A model generated the notes under the pieces. The model had not been told where the DNA came from, did not search any database, and saw nothing but the letters and a program-made list of their open reading frames with translations. This document shows positions 49,598 to 63,918 of a stretch of 64,000 bases of DNA, piece by piece; position 1 is the first letter of the stretch, and the number at the start of each line of letters is the position of its first letter. The position numbers and the translations under genes were made by a program. This DNA comes from Azospirillum tabaci (GTDB lineage Bacteria > Pseudomonadota > Alphaproteobacteria > Azospirillales > Azospirillaceae): NCBI RefSeq assembly GCF_014596085.1, contig NZ_JACCJY010000005.1:1-64000 (forward strand), written 5' to 3'.

Positions 49598-49636
49598 GCC
49601 CGCTCGAAGCCCTCCAGGCTTCGCAGGCGGGCTTTT
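49598..49636 (+). terminator. Attenuator hairpin in the rpsL leader
   Basis: GCCCGC-T-CGAAGCC pairs with GGCTTCG-CAG-GCGGGC, followed by TTTT. An upstream stem GGGTCC-TTGC-GGACCC lies at 49559-49574. The hairpin is between promoter and rpsL, so it would end part of the transcripts. Confidence 0.65.
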
Positions 49637-49717
49637 GCATCGTCCGGTCAACGCCGGGCGTTTTTCCAATCGGCCCGGCTCCGCCGGCCGAGTGACCTGA
49701 AGGGATGAAGGGCAGAT

Positions 49718-50089
49718 ATGCCGACGATCAACCAGTTGATCCGTAAGCCGCGCGAGCCCTTGGCCGCGCGCAATAAGGTTCCCGCGATGGAGGCGTGCCC
49801 GCAGAAGCGTGGCGTCTGCACCCGCGTCTATACGACCACGCCGAAGAAGCCGAACTCGGCTCTGCGTAAGGTCGCCCGCGTTCGCCTGACGAACGGCTTC
49901 GAAGTGACCTCCTACATCCCCGGTGAAGGCCATAACCTCCAGGAACACTCGGTGGTTATGATCCGCGGCGGCCGTGTGAAGGATCTTCCCGGCGTTCGCT
50001 ACCACATCATCCGCGGCACGCTCGATACCCAGGGCGTGAAGGACCGTAAGCAGCGTCGTTCGAAGTACGGCGCGAAGCGTCCGAAGTAA
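49718..50089 (+). CDS. rpsL: 30S ribosomal protein S12
   Basis: A 123-residue decoding-centre protein. [22 protein letters not shown] holds the Lys equivalent to E. coli K42/43 and [17 protein letters not shown] the K87/88 equivalent; both are wild type, predicting streptomycin sensitivity at this locus. Also bears the PNS motif read by the D88 modification system. First gene of the str operon, 12 bp from rpsG. Confidence 0.97.
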   Translation: MPTINQLIRKPREPLAARNKVPAMEACPQKRGVCTRVYTTTPKKPNSALRKVARVRLTNGFEVTSYIPGEGHNLQEHSVVMIRGGRVKDLPGVRYHIIRGTLDTQGVKDRKQRRSKYGAKRPK

Positions 50090-50572
<483 letters not shown>

Positions 50573-50598
50573 GGCACCCACCGGCCCAGGTGCTTGTC

Positions 50599-52677
<2,079 letters not shown>

Positions 52678-52714
52678 AACCGCTGGAACGACAAAGAGAC
52701 GGAGAGCACACACC

Positions 52715-53905
<1,191 letters not shown>

Positions 53906-53923
53906 GATCGCGTTCTGTGAAGA

Positions 53924-53952
53924 GGGGCCGGCCTGCGGGTCGGCCCCTTTTT
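53924..53952 (+). terminator. Rho-independent terminator after tuf copy 2
   Basis: 10-bp stem GGGGCCGGCC / GGTCGGCCCC (one wobble), loop TGCG, then five T. Ends the str operon. Confidence 0.85.
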
Positions 53953-54037
53953 GCATAGCCGAACCGCGAAAATGCGGCGTGACGCGCCGAACCGGTCCGA
54001 TCCCGTCATCCTCCTGTCACAAGGGGGAAAATGTGGG

Positions 54038-54066
54038 TTGACACCGGGGCGCCTAGGGCATACACG
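54038..54066 (+). promoter_or_regulatory. Sigma-70 promoter of the S10 operon
   Basis: TTGACA (54038-54043), 17-bp spacer, TACACG (54061-54066). Leader of ~290 nt to rpsJ. Confidence 0.65.
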
Positions 54067-54167
54067 TTACGCCCTCTGGAATTTGGGTTGGTAGTAGGCA
54101 CGTCCGGCCTAGACGCAGCCCGATCACGAACGGCACCGCAAGTTCCACTTGCACCGGTTGCTGCCAG

Positions 54168-54207
54168 GAACATCCATCCGCATTGCGATGCGGGGGATGT
54201 TCTTTTT
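54168..54207 (+). terminator. Attenuator hairpin in the S10 leader
   Basis: GAACATCC / GGATGTTC enclose CCGCAT-TGCG-ATGCGG; five T follow directly. A terminator-like structure ~155 bp before rpsJ, functionally similar to the L4-controlled attenuator of E. coli (inference). Confidence 0.7.
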
Positions 54208-54361
54208 CGTATCGGCCGTCAGATCGGACAGACGAACCGCCGCCCACCGCTTCGGTGAGCCGGCGCAGGTTCGCCTGCCGCCGCGGGTCCCCGGGGGACA
54301 GATTTTGGGGTGCCGGTGGCGCAGTCGCGCCACCGAAACGAGGTGCAAGGGACGTTTGGAC

Positions 54362-54670
<309 letters not shown>

Positions 54671-54730
54671 TTCGTTGCTGTTGAGGGACCTCTCCCTCTG
54701 AGGATGTCCCTGGTCAGGAGATAAAGAACA

Positions 54731-55441
54731 ATGCGATCCGGTTTGATCGCGCAGAAAGTCGGCATGACCCGCGTCTTCACGGACGACGGGCAGCACGTGC
54801 CGGTGACTGTGCTGAAAGTCGACAGCTGCCAGGTCGTCGCCGTTCGCACCGAGGACAAGGATGGCTACACCGCCGTCCAGCTCGGCGCAGGCGCCATCAA
54901 GGTGAAGAACGTCACGAAGCCGCAGCGCGGGCATTTCGCCAAGGCGCGCGTCGAGCCCAAGCGCAAGCTGGTCGAGTTCCGCGTCGATGCCGACGCGCTG
55001 ATCGAGGTCGGCGCCGAGCTCTCGGCTGCGCATTTCGTCCCGGGCCAGTTCGTCGACGTCACCGGCACTTCCATCGGTAAGGGCTTCGCCGGTCCGATGA
55101 AGCGCTGGAACTTCGGTGGTCTGCGCGCGACGCACGGCGTGTCGGTGTCGCACCGCTCGCACGGTTCGACGGGTAACCGCCAGGACCCCGGCAAGGTCTT
55201 CAAGAACAAGAAGATGGCCGGTCATCTCGGCGACGAGAAGGTCACGGTTCTGAACCTGAAGGTCGTGTCGGTCGATGAGGACCGCGGTCTGATCTTCCTC
55301 AAGGGTGCCGTTCCGGGCGCCGAGGGAGCTTGGCTCCGCATCCGCGACGCGGTGAAGAAGAAGGCTCCGGAAGGTCTGCCGTTCCCCGCCGGGATCAAGG
55401 CTGCGCCGGCCGCTGAAGCCGCCGCCGAGCCGCAGGAGTGA
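54731..55441 (+). CDS. rplC: 50S ribosomal protein L3
   Basis: A 236-residue early assembly protein of the 50[17 protein letters not shown] start, and the peptidyl-transferase loop [47 protein letters not shown], with the Gln that is methylated in E. coli L3 (Q in GNRQDP). Tail is Ala/Glu-rich. Its stop lies just before the rplD start. Confidence 0.97.
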   Translation: MRSGLIAQKVGMTRVFTDDGQHVPVTVLKVDSCQVVAVRTEDKDGYTAVQLGAGAIKVKNVTKPQRGHFAKARVEPKRKLVEFRVDADALIEVGAELSAAHFVPGQFVDVTGTSIGKGFAGPMKRWNFGGLRATHGVSVSHRSHGSTGNRQDPGKVFKNKKMAGHLGDEKVTVLNLKVVSVDEDRGLIFLKGAVPGAEGAWLRIRDAVKKKAPEGLPFPAGIKAAPAAEAAAEPQE

Positions 55442-55446
55442 TGGCC

Positions 55447-56067
55447 ATGAAGGCGACCATTAAGAACCTGAACAACGAGACCGTCGGCGAGATCGAGCTG
55501 GCTGACGAGATCTTCGGCCTTCCGTCGCGCACGGACATCCTGGCCCGTATGGTCAACTGGCAGCTGGCCAAGCGCCGCGCCGGTACGCACAAGACCAAGA
55601 CGATCAGCGAGATCTCCGGCACCGGCAAGAAGCCGTACCGCCAGAAGGGCACCGGCCGCGCCCGTCAGGGCTCCATGCGCTCCGCCCAGTTCCGTGGTGG
55701 CGCGACCATCTTCGGCCCGGTCGTCCGCTCCCACGAGCACGACCTGACCAAGAAGGTCCGCAAGCTCGCGCTGAAGACCGCGCTGTCCACCAAGGCCGCG
55801 GAAGGCAAGCTCCTGGTCCTCGACGCCGCTTCGGCCGAGACCCACAAGACCAAGGAACTGGCTGTCCGTCTTGCTTCGCTCGGCCTGACCTCGGCTCTGA
55901 TCATCGATGGCGCCAACCTGAACGAGAACTTCGCTCGGGCCTCGCGCAACATCCCGCTGATCGACGTGCTGCCGGAGCAGGGCGCCAACGTCTACGACAT
56001 TCTTCGCCGCGATACGCTGGTCCTGACCCGCAACGCGGTCGAGCAGCTGGAGGCTCGCCTGAAATGA
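55447..56067 (+). CDS. rplD: 50S ribosomal protein L4
   Basis: A 206-residue protein with an extended loop lining the exit tunnel ([34 protein letters not shown]). ATG 55447 is chosen because CAGGAG is 9 nt upstream; ATG 55441 overlaps the rplC stop and is only 3 nt from that site. L4 can regulate its own operon in E. coli through the S10 leader. Confidence 0.95.
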   Translation: MKATIKNLNNETVGEIELADEIFGLPSRTDILARMVNWQLAKRRAGTHKTKTISEISGTGKKPYRQKGTGRARQGSMRSAQFRGGATIFGPVVRSHEHDLTKKVRKLALKTALSTKAAEGKLLVLDAASAETHKTKELAVRLASLGLTSALIIDGANLNENFARASRNIPLIDVLPEQGANVYDILRRDTLVLTRNAVEQLEARLK

Positions 56068-56381
56068 GCAAGCAGTCGAAACCTGCGGTGAGCCAGGAGC
56101 GGATGTACGACCTCATCCTGGCTCCGGTGATCACCGAGAAGTCGACGATGGCGTCGGAGCACAATCAGGTGACGTTCCGCGTGCCGCTGTCGGCGACCAA
56201 GCCGGAGATCAAGGCGGCTGTCGAGGGGCTGTTCAACGTGAAGGTGACGGCGGTCAACACCCTTGTTTCCAAGGGCAAGACCAAGCGCTTCCGCGGGACC
56301 ATCGGCCGTCGCTCGGACTTCAAGAAGGCCGTCGTGACCCTCGCCGAGGGGAACAAGATCGACGTGACCACGGGCATCTGA
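56064..56381 (+). CDS. rplW: 50S ribosomal protein L23
   Basis: A 105-residue tunnel-exit protein that docks trigger factor and [30 protein letters not shown] and [34 protein letters not shown] are the family signature. Its ATG overlaps the rplD stop by 4 bp. The N-terminal ~12 residues extend slightly beyond most homologues. Confidence 0.96.
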   Translation: MSKQSKPAVSQERMYDLILAPVITEKSTMASEHNQVTFRVPLSATKPEIKAAVEGLFNVKVTAVNTLVSKGKTKRFRGTIGRRSDFKKAVVTLAEGNKIDVTTGI

Positions 56382-56397
56382 GCGGGAGTGTGATCCG

Positions 56398-57225
56398 ATG
56401 GCTCTGAAGCAATATCGCCCAATTACGCCGTCGCTCCGCCAGCTGGTCATCGTCGACCGCTCGGAGCTGTGGAAGGGCAAGCCGGTCAAGACCCTCACCG
56501 AGGGCCTGACCAAGTCCGGCGGCCGCAACAACACCGGCCGCATCACCGCGCGCCGGATGGGTGGCGGTCACAAGCGCGTCTACCGTCTGGTGGACTTCAA
56601 GCGTCGCAAGTTCGACGTCCCGGCGACGGTTGAGCGCCTGGAGTACGATCCGAACCGCACGGCCTTCATCGCCCTCATCAAGTATGAGGACGGCACCCTG
56701 TCCTACATCCTGGCGCCGCAGCGCCTGAAGGTGGGCGACACGGTGGTGGCCGGCGAGAAGGTGGATGTGAAGCCCGGCAACGCCATGCCGCTGAAGAACA
56801 TCCCGGTCGGTTCCGTGCTGCACAACGTCGAGCTGAAGCCCGGCAAGGGTGGTCAGCTGGCCCGTTCGGCCGGCACCTACCTGCAGCTGGTCGGCCGCGA
56901 CGGTGGGTACGCCCAGCTGAAGCTGCCCTCGGGCGAGCTTCGCGTGGTCCGCGGCGACTGCATGGCCACCCTGGGTGCCGTGTCGAACCCGGACAACATG
57001 AACACCAACAAGGGCAAGGCCGGTCGCAGCCGTTGGCTGGGCATCCGTCCGTCCGTCCGTGGTGTCGCCATGAACCCGATCGACCACCCGCACGGTGGTG
57101 GTGAAGGCCGCACCTCGGGTGGCCGTCATCCGGTCACGCCGTGGGGCAAGCCGACCAAGGGCAAGAAGACTCGTCACAACAAGAAGACGGATGGCCTGAT
57201 CCTGCGCCGCCGTCATTCGAAGTAA
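56398..57225 (+). CDS. rplB: 50S ribosomal protein L2
   Basis: A 275-residue primary rRNA-binding protein near the peptidyl-transferase centre. [28 protein letters not shown] start; [68 protein letters not shown] contains the conserved catalytic-site histidine. Length typical. 12 bp before rpsS. Confidence 0.97.
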   Translation: MALKQYRPITPSLRQLVIVDRSELWKGKPVKTLTEGLTKSGGRNNTGRITARRMGGGHKRVYRLVDFKRRKFDVPATVERLEYDPNRTAFIALIKYEDGTLSYILAPQRLKVGDTVVAGEKVDVKPGNAMPLKNIPVGSVLHNVELKPGKGGQLARSAGTYLQLVGRDGGYAQLKLPSGELRVVRGDCMATLGAVSNPDNMNTNKGKAGRSRWLGIRPSVRGVAMNPIDHPHGGGEGRTSGGRHPVTPWGKPTKGKKTRHNKKTDGLILRRRHSK

Positions 57226-57237
57226 GGAGGGCGGACG

Positions 57238-57516
57238 ATGGCACGCTCCGTTTGGAAGGGCCCGTTCGTCGACGGCTACCTGCTCAAGAAGGCGGACAAG
57301 TCGCGGGCCTCGGGCCGCAACGAGATCATCAAGATCTGGTCGCGCCGCTCGACGATCCTGCCGCAGTTCGTGGGTCTCACGTTCGGCGTGTACAATGGCC
57401 ACAAGTTCCTGCCGGTTCTGGTGACCGAGAACATGATCGGCCACAAGTTCGGTGAGTTCGCTCCGACGCGCACCTTCTACGGGCACGCGGCGGACAAGAA
57501 GGCGAAGAGGAAGTAA
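57238..57516 (+). CDS. rpsS: 30S ribosomal protein S19
   Basis: A 92-residue 30S head protein contacting S13 and the A-site finger. [76 protein letters not shown] are diagnostic. 3 bp before rplV. Confidence 0.97.
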   Translation: MARSVWKGPFVDGYLLKKADKSRASGRNEIIKIWSRRSTILPQFVGLTFGVYNGHKFLPVLVTENMIGHKFGEFAPTRTFYGHAADKKAKRK

Positions 57517-57519
57517 GCC

Positions 57520-57915
57520 ATGGGCAAGCCCTCCAACCCCAGCCGTATCGCGGAGAACGAGGCGATCGCCTCCAATCCGATGATCCGCACCAGCCCGCGC
57601 AAGCTGAACCTCGTCGCCCAGCTCATCCGGAACAAGGATGCCAGCAGCGCCGTGGCCGAGCTGACCTTCTCCAAGCGCCGCATCGCCGGCGAGGTGAAGA
57701 AGGTTCTGCAGGCCGCGATCGCCAACGCCGAGAACAACCATCAGCTCGATGTGGACCGCCTGTACGTCTCCTCGGCGACGGTCGGCCGCGCCCTGGTGAT
57801 GAAGCGCTTCCACGCCCGCGCCCGTGGCCGCGGCGCGCGGGTCGAGAAGCTGTTCTCCAACCTGACGATCATCGTGCGTGAGCGCGACGCCGCCGCTGCC
57901 GAAGGGGCCGAGTAA
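57520..57915 (+). CDS. rplV: 50S ribosomal protein L22
   Basis: A 131-residue protein whose long beta-hairpin lines the exit tunnel ([35 protein letters not shown]). Core [53 protein letters not shown]. The Ala/Glu tail is short. 1 bp before rpsC. Confidence 0.96.
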   Translation: MGKPSNPSRIAENEAIASNPMIRTSPRKLNLVAQLIRNKDASSAVAELTFSKRRIAGEVKKVLQAAIANAENNHQLDVDRLYVSSATVGRALVMKRFHARARGRGARVEKLFSNLTIIVRERDAAAAEGAE

Positions 57916-57916
57916 G

Positions 57917-58693
57917 ATGGGTCAGAAAGTCAATCCGATCGGGCTGCGCCTCGGCATCAACCGGACCTGGGACAGCCGTTGGTTCGCCAAGCGCGATTAC
58001 GCCAACCTGCTGCACCAGGACCTGAAGCTGCGCGGCTACCTGCAGGGTCGCCTGCAGCAGGCCGGCTGCTCGCGCGTGGTCATCGAGCGTCCGGCCAAGA
58101 AGGCCCGCGTCACCATCCACTCAGCCCGTCCGGGCGTGGTGATCGGCAAGAAGGGCGCGGACATCGAGAAGCTGCGTTCCGAGCTGTCGAAGATGGCCGG
58201 CGGCGAGGTGAGCCTGAACATCATCGAGATCCGCAAGCCGGAGATCGATGCCAAGCTCATCGCCGAGAACATCGCCAGCCAGCTGGAGCGCCGCGTGGCC
58301 TTCCGCCGCGCCATGAAGCGCGCCGTGCAGTCGGCCATGCGTCTGGGCGCCCAGGGCATCCGGATCAACTGCTCCGGTCGTCTCGGCGGCGCCGAGATCG
58401 CCCGTCTGGAGTGGTACCGCGAGGGCCGCGTTCCGCTGCACACCCTGCGTGCGGACATCGACTACGGCACCGCGACCGCGAAGACCACCTACGGCACCTG
58501 CGGTGTCAAGGTGTGGGTCTTCAAGGGCGAGATCATGGCGCACGACCCGATGGCGCAGGACAAGCGCATGGGCACCGAGCCGGTGTCGACCGATGGCGAG
58601 CCGCGGCGTGAGCGTCGCGAGCGTGGTGACCGTGAGGAGCGTGGGGGCCGTGGTCGCGGCGACCGTGACCGCTCCGAGCGGGCTGACCGCTAG
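57917..58693 (+). CDS. rpsC: 30S ribosomal protein S3
   Basis: A 258-residue mRNA-entry protein. [25 protein letters not shown] start; KH domain [24 protein letters not shown] (GKKG RNA-binding loop); C-terminal domain [41 protein letters not shown]. From ~224 the protein continues with a ~35-residue Arg/Glu/Asp/Gly-rich tail ([20 protein letters not shown]), absent in E. coli, probably disordered and RNA-facing. ATG 57917 lies directly after the rplV stop. Confidence 0.96.
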   Translation: MGQKVNPIGLRLGINRTWDSRWFAKRDYANLLHQDLKLRGYLQGRLQQAGCSRVVIERPAKKARVTIHSARPGVVIGKKGADIEKLRSELSKMAGGEVSLNIIEIRKPEIDAKLIAENIASQLERRVAFRRAMKRAVQSAMRLGAQGIRINCSGRLGGAEIARLEWYREGRVPLHTLRADIDYGTATAKTTYGTCGVKVWVFKGEIMAHDPMAQDKRMGTEPVSTDGEPRRERRERGDREERGGRGRGDRDRSERADR

Positions 58694-58708
58694 TAAGGGG
58701 CACGAGCG

Positions 58709-59140
58709 ATGCTTTCTCCGAAGCGTACCAAGTACCGCAAGGCCCACAAGGGCCGCATCCACGGCAACGCGAAGGGCGGCACCCAGCTGAACTTCGGCTC
58801 CTTCGGCCTCAAGGCCCTGGAGCCGGAGCGCATCACGGCCCGTCAGATCGAAGCGGCCCGCCGCGCGATCACCCGCGCCATGAAGCGTCAGGGCCGCGTG
58901 TGGATCCGCGTGTTCCCGGACCTGCCGGTCTCCACCAAGCCCGCCGAAGTCCGCATGGGTTCCGGTAAGGGCACGCCCGAGTACTGGGCGGCCCGCGTTC
59001 ATCCCGGCCGTATCCTGTTTGAGCTGGACGGCGTGCCCGCGGATGTGGCAAAGCAGGCGTTCGCCCTGGCGGCCGCCAAGCTGCCGATCAAGACCAAGCT
59101 GGTGACCCGCCTCGGCGGCGGTGAGGAGGTGGCGGCATGA
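58709..59140 (+). CDS. rplP: 50S ribosomal protein L16
   Basis: A 143-residue late assembly protein next to the peptidyl-transferase centre and A-site t[74 protein letters not shown] and the [24 protein letters not shown] loop are conserved, including the hydroxylatable Arg context. Overlaps rpmC start by 4 bp. Confidence 0.97.
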   Translation: MLSPKRTKYRKAHKGRIHGNAKGGTQLNFGSFGLKALEPERITARQIEAARRAITRAMKRQGRVWIRVFPDLPVSTKPAEVRMGSGKGTPEYWAARVHPGRILFELDGVPADVAKQAFALAAAKLPIKTKLVTRLGGGEEVAA

Positions 59141-59343
59141 AGCCCGTCGACGTTCGTGCGAAGAGCACGGAGGAGCTGAACGATCAGCTCCTCCAGCTCA
59201 AGAAGGAGCAGTTCAACCTGCGTTTCCAGCGGGCCTCCGGCCAGCTGGAGAACACCGCGCGGGTGCGAGTGGTGCGTCGCGACATCGCGCGCATCAAGAC
59301 GATCCTCGGCGAGCGTTCGCGCTCTGCCGAAGCCGGCAAGTAA
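59137..59343 (+). CDS. rpmC: 50S ribosomal protein L29
   Basis: A 68-residue two-helix protein near the tunnel exit. [50 protein letters not shown] is the family pattern. ATG overlaps the rplP stop (ATGA). 12 bp before rpsQ. Confidence 0.96.
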   Translation: MKPVDVRAKSTEELNDQLLQLKKEQFNLRFQRASGQLENTARVRVVRRDIARIKTILGERSRSAEAGK

Positions 59344-59355
59344 GGAGGGCTACCT

Positions 59356-59610
59356 ATGCCTCGCCGCGTTCTGCAGGGCACGGTGGTCAGCGACAAGGGC
59401 GACAAGACGGTTATCGTCCTGGTCGAGCGCCGCGTCATGCACCCCGTGTACAAGAAGTTCATTCGTCAGTCGAAGAAGTACGCCGCCCACGACGAGGGCA
59501 ACCAGTTCAAGGTCGGCGATACCGTTTCGATCATCGAATGCCGCCCGATCTCCAAGCGCAAGCGCTGGACGGTCGTGCTTGAGTCCGCCGCCGTTAGCGG
59601 CGCCGCGTAA
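59356..59610 (+). CDS. rpsQ: 30S ribosomal protein S17
   Basis: An 84-residue early 16S-binding OB-fold protein. [71 protein letters not shown]. Last gene of the S10 operon block; the spc block follows 17 bp later without a visible terminator, so the two may be one transcript. Confidence 0.96.
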   Translation: MPRRVLQGTVVSDKGDKTVIVLVERRVMHPVYKKFIRQSKKYAAHDEGNQFKVGDTVSIIECRPISKRKRWTVVLESAAVSGAA

Positions 59611-59627
59611 ACGGAAGGGTACAAACC

Positions 59628-59996
59628 ATGATCCAGATGCAAACCAACCTGGAAGTCGCCGACAATAGCGGGGCGCGCCGGGTGCAGTGCATCAAGGTGC
59701 TTGGCGGGTCCAAGCGGAAGGTGGCCACCGTCGGCGACGTCATCGTCGTCTCGGTCAAGGAGGCCATTCCGAAGGGTCGCGTCAAGAAGGGCGACGTGCA
59801 TCGCGCCGTCATCGTCCGCACCGCGAAGGAACTGCGCCGGGAGGACGGGTCCGCGATCCGTTTCGACCGCAATGCCGCCGTGCTGATCAACAAGCAGGGC
59901 GAGCCGATCGGCACGCGTATCTTCGGGCCGGTCACTCGTGAGCTTCGCGGCAAGAAGTTCATGAAGATCATCTCGCTGGCGCCGGAGGTGCTGTGA
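59628..59996 (+). CDS. rplN: 50S ribosomal protein L14
   Basis: A 122-residue intersubunit-bridge protein. [88 protein letters not shown]. Exact family length. Its stop overlaps the rplX start region. Confidence 0.97.
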   Translation: MIQMQTNLEVADNSGARRVQCIKVLGGSKRKVATVGDVIVVSVKEAIPKGRVKKGDVHRAVIVRTAKELRREDGSAIRFDRNAAVLINKQGEPIGTRIFGPVTRELRGKKFMKIISLAPEVL

Positions 59997-60313
59997 TGGC
60001 CGCGAAGATCAAGACCAAGGACAAGGTCGTCGTCCTGGCCGGCAAGGACAAGGGCAAGACCGGTGAGGTCCTCAAGGTCATCCCGGCGGAAAACCGTGTC
60101 GTCGTGCAGGGCGTGAACGTGGTGAAGAAGCACCAGCGTCCGAGCGCCACCTCGCAGGGCGGCATCGTTGAGTTCGAGGCGCCGATCAACGTCTCGAATG
60201 TTGCTCATGTCGACCCCAAGGACGGCAAGCCGACCCGCGTCGGTTTCAAGGTCCTTGAGGATGGCCGCAAGGTGCGTGTCGCCAAGCGGTCCGGCGAAGT
60301 CATCGACGTGTGA
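59996..60313 (+). CDS. rplX: 50S ribosomal protein L24
   Basis: A 105-residue assembly initiator with an N-terminal KOW motif ([27 protein letters not shown]). Middle block [35 protein letters not shown] 59996 shares a base with the rplN stop; GTG one codon earlier is unlikely as GGAGG favours the ATG. Confidence 0.95.
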   Translation: MAAKIKTKDKVVVLAGKDKGKTGEVLKVIPAENRVVVQGVNVVKKHQRPSATSQGGIVEFEAPINVSNVAHVDPKDGKPTRVGFKVLEDGRKVRVAKRSGEVIDV

Positions 60314-60324
60314 GGACCGGACCA

Positions 60325-60867
60325 ATGGCTGCACGTTTGAAGGAAGTGTACGACTCCAAGATCCGCGCCGCGCTCAAGGCTGAGTTCGGCTACGCGAACG
60401 ACATGGAAGTTCCGCGGATCGAGAAGATCGTCATCAACATGGGTGTCGGCGAGGCCGTCGGCGACTCCAAGAAGATCCAGAATGCGGTGAGCGAACTGAC
60501 GGCGATCAGCGGCCAGAAGCCGATCGTCACGAAGTCCCGCAAGTCGATCGCGCAGTTCAAGCTGCGTGAGGGCATGGCGATCGGGTGCAAGGTCACGCTC
60601 CGCCGTGACCGCATGTACGAGTTCCTGGATCGCCTGGTCACGATCGCGTTGCCGCGTGTCCGCGACTTCCGCGGCATCCCCGGCAACAGCTTCGACGGCC
60701 GTGGCAACTATGCCATGGGCGTGAAGGAGCAGATCATTTTCCCGGAGATCGACTACGACAAGATCGATCAGATCCGCGGCATGGACATCATTTTCGTCAC
60801 CTCGGCGAAGACCGACAAGGAGGCCAAGGCTCTCCTGAAGGCCTTCGACATGCCGTTTGTGGCCTGA
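60325..60867 (+). CDS. rplE: 50S ribosomal protein L5
   Basis: A 180-residue 5S rRNA-binding protein of the central protuberance. [76 protein letters not shown], then [37 protein letters not shown] 60325 has GAGGA 9 nt upstream and gives MAARLKEVY, the normal start. Confidence 0.97.
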   Translation: MAARLKEVYDSKIRAALKAEFGYANDMEVPRIEKIVINMGVGEAVGDSKKIQNAVSELTAISGQKPIVTKSRKSIAQFKLREGMAIGCKVTLRRDRMYEFLDRLVTIALPRVRDFRGIPGNSFDGRGNYAMGVKEQIIFPEIDYDKIDQIRGMDIIFVTSAKTDKEAKALLKAFDMPFVA

Positions 60868-60886
60868 TTGGCTGGAGCACGACCCC

Positions 60887-61192
60887 ATGGCTAAGACCAG
60901 TGCCATCGAGAAGAACAAGCGTCGCACCAAGCTGGTGAAGCAATTCGCCAACAAGCGTGCCCGCCTGAAGGCCATCGCCTCCGATCGCTCCCTCCCGCCG
61001 GAAGAGCAGTTCGCCGCCCGCCTCAAGCTGGCTGAGCTGCCGCGCAACTCGTCGAAGGTGCGCATCCGCAACCGCTGCGAAATGACCGGCCGTCCGCGGG
61101 CGTTCTATCGCAAGTTCAAGCTGTCCCGCGTCACCCTCCGCGAACTGGCCTCGACCGGCCAGATCCCGGGGATGGTGAAGTCGAGCTGGTAA
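60887..61192 (+). CDS. rpsN: 30S ribosomal protein S14
   Basis: A 101-residue long-form (zinc-free) S14: the four Cys of the C+ type are absent (only one Cys, in [11 protein letters not shown]). [20 protein letters not shown] start and [37 protein letters not shown] end. Placed between rplE and rpsH as usual. Confidence 0.96.
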   Translation: MAKTSAIEKNKRRTKLVKQFANKRARLKAIASDRSLPPEEQFAARLKLAELPRNSSKVRIRNRCEMTGRPRAFYRKFKLSRVTLRELASTGQIPGMVKSSW

Positions 61193-61205
61193 GGAGGGTC
61201 GGAGA

Positions 61206-61604
61206 ATGTCTTTGAGCGATCCGCTCGGCGATATGCTGACCCGCATCCGCAACGGTCAGCACGCCCGTATGTCTGTTGTGCAGAGCCCGGCGTCGAAGCT
61301 GCGCAGCAACGTGCTTGAGGTTCTCAAGCGCGAGGGTTACATCCGCGGCTACTCCGAGGAGGAGCTGCGCCCCGGCATCAAGAACCTGAAGATCGAGCTG
61401 AAGTATCACGAAGGCGAGCCTGTCATTAAGCAGATCGCCCGCGTGTCGAAGCCCGGCCGCCGCGTCTATTCGAAGATCACCGATCTGCCCCGCGTCTTCA
61501 ACGGCCTCGGCATCGCGATCCTCTCCACGCCGCGCGGCGTGATGTCGGACAATGAGGCCCGCGCCGCCAACGTCGGCGGTGAAGTCCTCTGCCGCGTGTT
61601 CTAA
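61206..61604 (+). CDS. rpsH: 30S ribosomal protein S8
   Basis: A 132-residue primary 16S-binding protein and, in E. coli, repressor of the spc message. [49 protein letters not shown]-terminal [28 protein letters not shown] with the STPRGVMSD signature. GGAGGG precedes the start. Confidence 0.97.
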   Translation: MSLSDPLGDMLTRIRNGQHARMSVVQSPASKLRSNVLEVLKREGYIRGYSEEELRPGIKNLKIELKYHEGEPVIKQIARVSKPGRRVYSKITDLPRVFNGLGIAILSTPRGVMSDNEARAANVGGEVLCRVF

Positions 61605-61617
61605 GGGGGACCCTTCG

Positions 61618-62151
61618 ATGTCGCGCATTGGAAAGCATCCCGTGCCGGTTCCGGCTGGTGTTGACGTCTCCGTCAACGGCCAGCAGGTGTCGGCCAAGGG
61701 CAAGCTGGGTTCGCTCAGCCTGACCCTCATCGACGACATCACGGCCAAGCTGGAAGACGGCAAGGTCGTGGTCGCCCCGGCGAACGACAGCAAGCGCGCC
61801 CGCGTCATGTGGGCAACCTCGCGCACCCTGATCAACAACATGGTCACGGGCGTCAACCAGGGCTTCACCATCAACCTCGAGATCAACGGCGTCGGTTACC
61901 GTGCCGCCGTGCAGGGCAAGGAGCTGGTCATGCAGCTCGGCTACTCGCACGACGTCAAGTACCCGATCCCGGAGGGCATCACCATCAAGTGTGACAAGCC
62001 CACCGCGATCTCGGTGTCGGGCTTCGACAAGCAGAAAGTCGGTCAAGTCGCCGCGGAGATCCGCGGTTGGAAGAAGCCGGAGCCCTATAAGGGCAAGGGC
62101 ATCAAGTACGAGACCGAGACGCTGATCCGTAAGGAAGGCAAGAAGAAGTAA
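61618..62151 (+). CDS. rplF: 50S ribosomal protein L6
   Basis: A 177-residue protein at the sarcin-ricin/factor site. [31 protein letters not shown] start, [17 protein letters not shown] and [25 protein letters not shown] are the family blocks. ATG 61618 after AAGGGGGA; the frame extends upstream inside rpsH but is not used. Confidence 0.97.
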   Translation: MSRIGKHPVPVPAGVDVSVNGQQVSAKGKLGSLSLTLIDDITAKLEDGKVVVAPANDSKRARVMWATSRTLINNMVTGVNQGFTINLEINGVGYRAAVQGKELVMQLGYSHDVKYPIPEGITIKCDKPTAISVSGFDKQKVGQVAAEIRGWKKPEPYKGKGIKYETETLIRKEGKKK

Positions 62152-62159
62152 GGTCCGCC

Positions 62160-62522
62160 ATGCTCAAGCCAAAGCAACTCCACGAGCGCCGCAAGCAGCG
62201 CGTGCGCGCGCAGATTGCCAAGAAGGCCGGCGGGCGGGCTCGCCTCTCGGTTTTCCGGTCCAATCTGCACATCTACGCCCAGATCATCGACGACGAGAAC
62301 GGCCGCACGGTCGCCTCGGCCTCGTCCGTGGAAAAGGAGCTGCGCGAGCAGCTCAAGCACGGTGGGAACGTCGAAGCCGCCCAGAAGATCGGTGCGCTCA
62401 TCGCCGAGCGCGCCAAGGCGGCGGGCGTCACCGAGGTCGTGTTCGACCGTGGTGGCTACATTTACCACGGCCGGGTCAAGGCCCTGGCTGACGCCGCCCG
62501 CGAGGGCGGGCTGTCGTTCTAA
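62160..62522 (+). CDS. rplR: 50S ribosomal protein L18
   Basis: A 120-residue 5S rRNA-binding protein. [47 protein letters not shown] and [28 protein letters not shown]. Starts 9 bp after rplF. Confidence 0.97.
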   Translation: MLKPKQLHERRKQRVRAQIAKKAGGRARLSVFRSNLHIYAQIIDDENGRTVASASSVEKELREQLKHGGNVEAAQKIGALIAERAKAAGVTEVVFDRGGYIYHGRVKALADAAREGGLSF

Positions 62523-62534
62523 GGAGGCTCCGAA

Positions 62535-63116
62535 ATGGCACGTGAAAGAGGCGAGCGGAGCGACCGTGATCGGCAGCCGCGCGATCGCGACCGGGAAGAG
62601 AGCGAGCTGATCGAAAAGCTCGTTGGTATCAACCGCGTCGCCAAGGTTGTGAAGGGCGGCCGTCGCTTCGGCTTCGCCGCCCTGGTGGTGGTCGGTGACG
62701 GCAAGGGCCGCGTCGGCGTCGGATCGGGCAAGGCCCGTGAAGTGCCGGAGGCGATCCGTAAGGCCACCGACCAGGCGAAGCGCGGCATGATCCGCGTTCC
62801 GCTCCGCGAAGGCCGCACGCTGCACCACGACTCCAACGGTCACTTCGGTGCCGGCAAGGTCGTGCTGCGCACCGCCCCGGCCGGTACCGGCATCATCGCC
62901 GGCGGTCCGATGCGCGCGATCTTCGAGGCGCTGGGTGTGCAGGACGTGGTGACGAAGTCCATCGGCACCTCGAACCCGCACAACATGATCAAGGCGACCT
63001 TCGATGCCCTGTCGCAGGTTTCCAGCCCGCGCAGCGTCGCCGCCCGTCGCGGCCGTCGCGTGAGCGACATCCTCGGCAAGCGTGAAACCGGCGCTGCCGG
63101 TGCGCAGGAGGCTTGA
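62535..63116 (+). CDS. rpsE: 30S ribosomal protein S5
   Basis: A 193-residue decoding-fidelity protein. An Arg/Asp/Glu-rich lead of ~25 residues ([21 protein letters not shown]) precedes the core [54 protein letters not shown]. The spectinomycin-loop KVVKGGRRF is wild type. It resembles the charged extension of S3 in this window. Confidence 0.96.
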   Translation: MARERGERSDRDRQPRDRDREESELIEKLVGINRVAKVVKGGRRFGFAALVVVGDGKGRVGVGSGKAREVPEAIRKATDQAKRGMIRVPLREGRTLHHDSNGHFGAGKVVLRTAPAGTGIIAGGPMRAIFEALGVQDVVTKSIGTSNPHNMIKATFDALSQVSSPRSVAARRGRRVSDILGKRETGAAGAQEA

Positions 63117-63118
63117 TC

Positions 63119-63310
63119 ATGGCCGAGAAGAAGACCGTCATCGTCACCCAGACCGGCAGCCCGATCGGCCGCAAGCACGACCAGCGCGAGACGCTGGTCG
63201 GTCTGGGTCTCAACAAGCTGCACCGGACCCGCGAGCTGGAGGACACTCCGGCCGTGCGGGGCATGATCGCCAAGGTCGCGCACCTGGTCCGCGTCGAGAA
63301 CGAGGGCTGA
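63119..63310 (+). CDS. rpmD: 50S ribosomal protein L30
   Basis: A 63-residue protein: [58 protein letters not shown] 63119 is preceded by CAGGAGG; a TTG two codons earlier is part of the rpsE stop region. Usual length. Confidence 0.95.
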   Translation: MAEKKTVIVTQTGSPIGRKHDQRETLVGLGLNKLHRTRELEDTPAVRGMIAKVAHLVRVENEG

Positions 63311-63314
63311 ACCC

Positions 63315-63800
63315 ATGACGAAGCTGAACGATCTCCGGGACAACCCCGGTGCCCGTAAGGAGCGCATGCGCGTCGGCCGCGGTATCGGTTCGGGCAAGGG
63401 CAAGACCGGCGGCCGTGGCGTCAAGGGTCAGACCTCGCGCACCGGCGTGGCCATCAACGGCTTTGAAGGCGGCCAGATGCCCCTTCACCGCCGCCTTCCG
63501 AAGCGCGGTTTCCGCAACATCTTCGCGAAGGAATACTCGGTCGTGAACCTGGGCCTGGTCCAGAAGTTCATCGACGCCGGCAAGCTCGACGCCAGCCAGA
63601 CCATCGATGCGGTGGCCCTGGAAGCGGCGGGCGTCACCGGCAAGGTGAAGAAGGACGGCATCCGTCTGCTGGGCAAGGGCGCCCTGACGACGAAGGCCAG
63701 CTTCACCGTGGCCGGCGCCTCCAAGTCGGCTGTGGAAGCGGTCGAGAAGGCGGGTGGCAGCGTCACGCTGACCGCGTCCGCCGCCGAAGCCGCCGAGTGA
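63315..63800 (+). CDS. rplO: 50S ribosomal protein L15
   Basis: A 161-residue late-assembly protein. [64 protein letters not shown] is the conserved basic N-terminal tail; the globular end includes [27 protein letters not shown]. Two hairpins separate it from secY. Confidence 0.96.
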   Translation: MTKLNDLRDNPGARKERMRVGRGIGSGKGKTGGRGVKGQTSRTGVAINGFEGGQMPLHRRLPKRGFRNIFAKEYSVVNLGLVQKFIDAGKLDASQTIDAVALEAAGVTGKVKKDGIRLLGKGALTTKASFTVAGASKSAVEAVEKAGGSVTLTASAAEAAE

Positions 63801-63806
63801 TCGGAA

Positions 63807-63888
63807 GCCCGCGCTTGCGCGCGGGCATCTTCCGGCACTAAATGAAGCGAAGTTGCGAGGGGCGGCCTGCATCCTGCAGGACCGCCCC
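63807..63888 (+). other. Two hairpins between rplO and secY
   Basis: GCCCGCGC-TTGC-GCGCGGGC (63807-63826) and GGGGCGG...CCTGCA-TCC-TGCAGG-A-CCGCCCC (63859-63888). The second is followed by GTT only. They could reduce secY transcription or mark an RNA processing site. Confidence 0.55.
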
Positions 63889-63918
63889 GTTCGTGCATTA
63901 GGGACAGGGATACGACCC

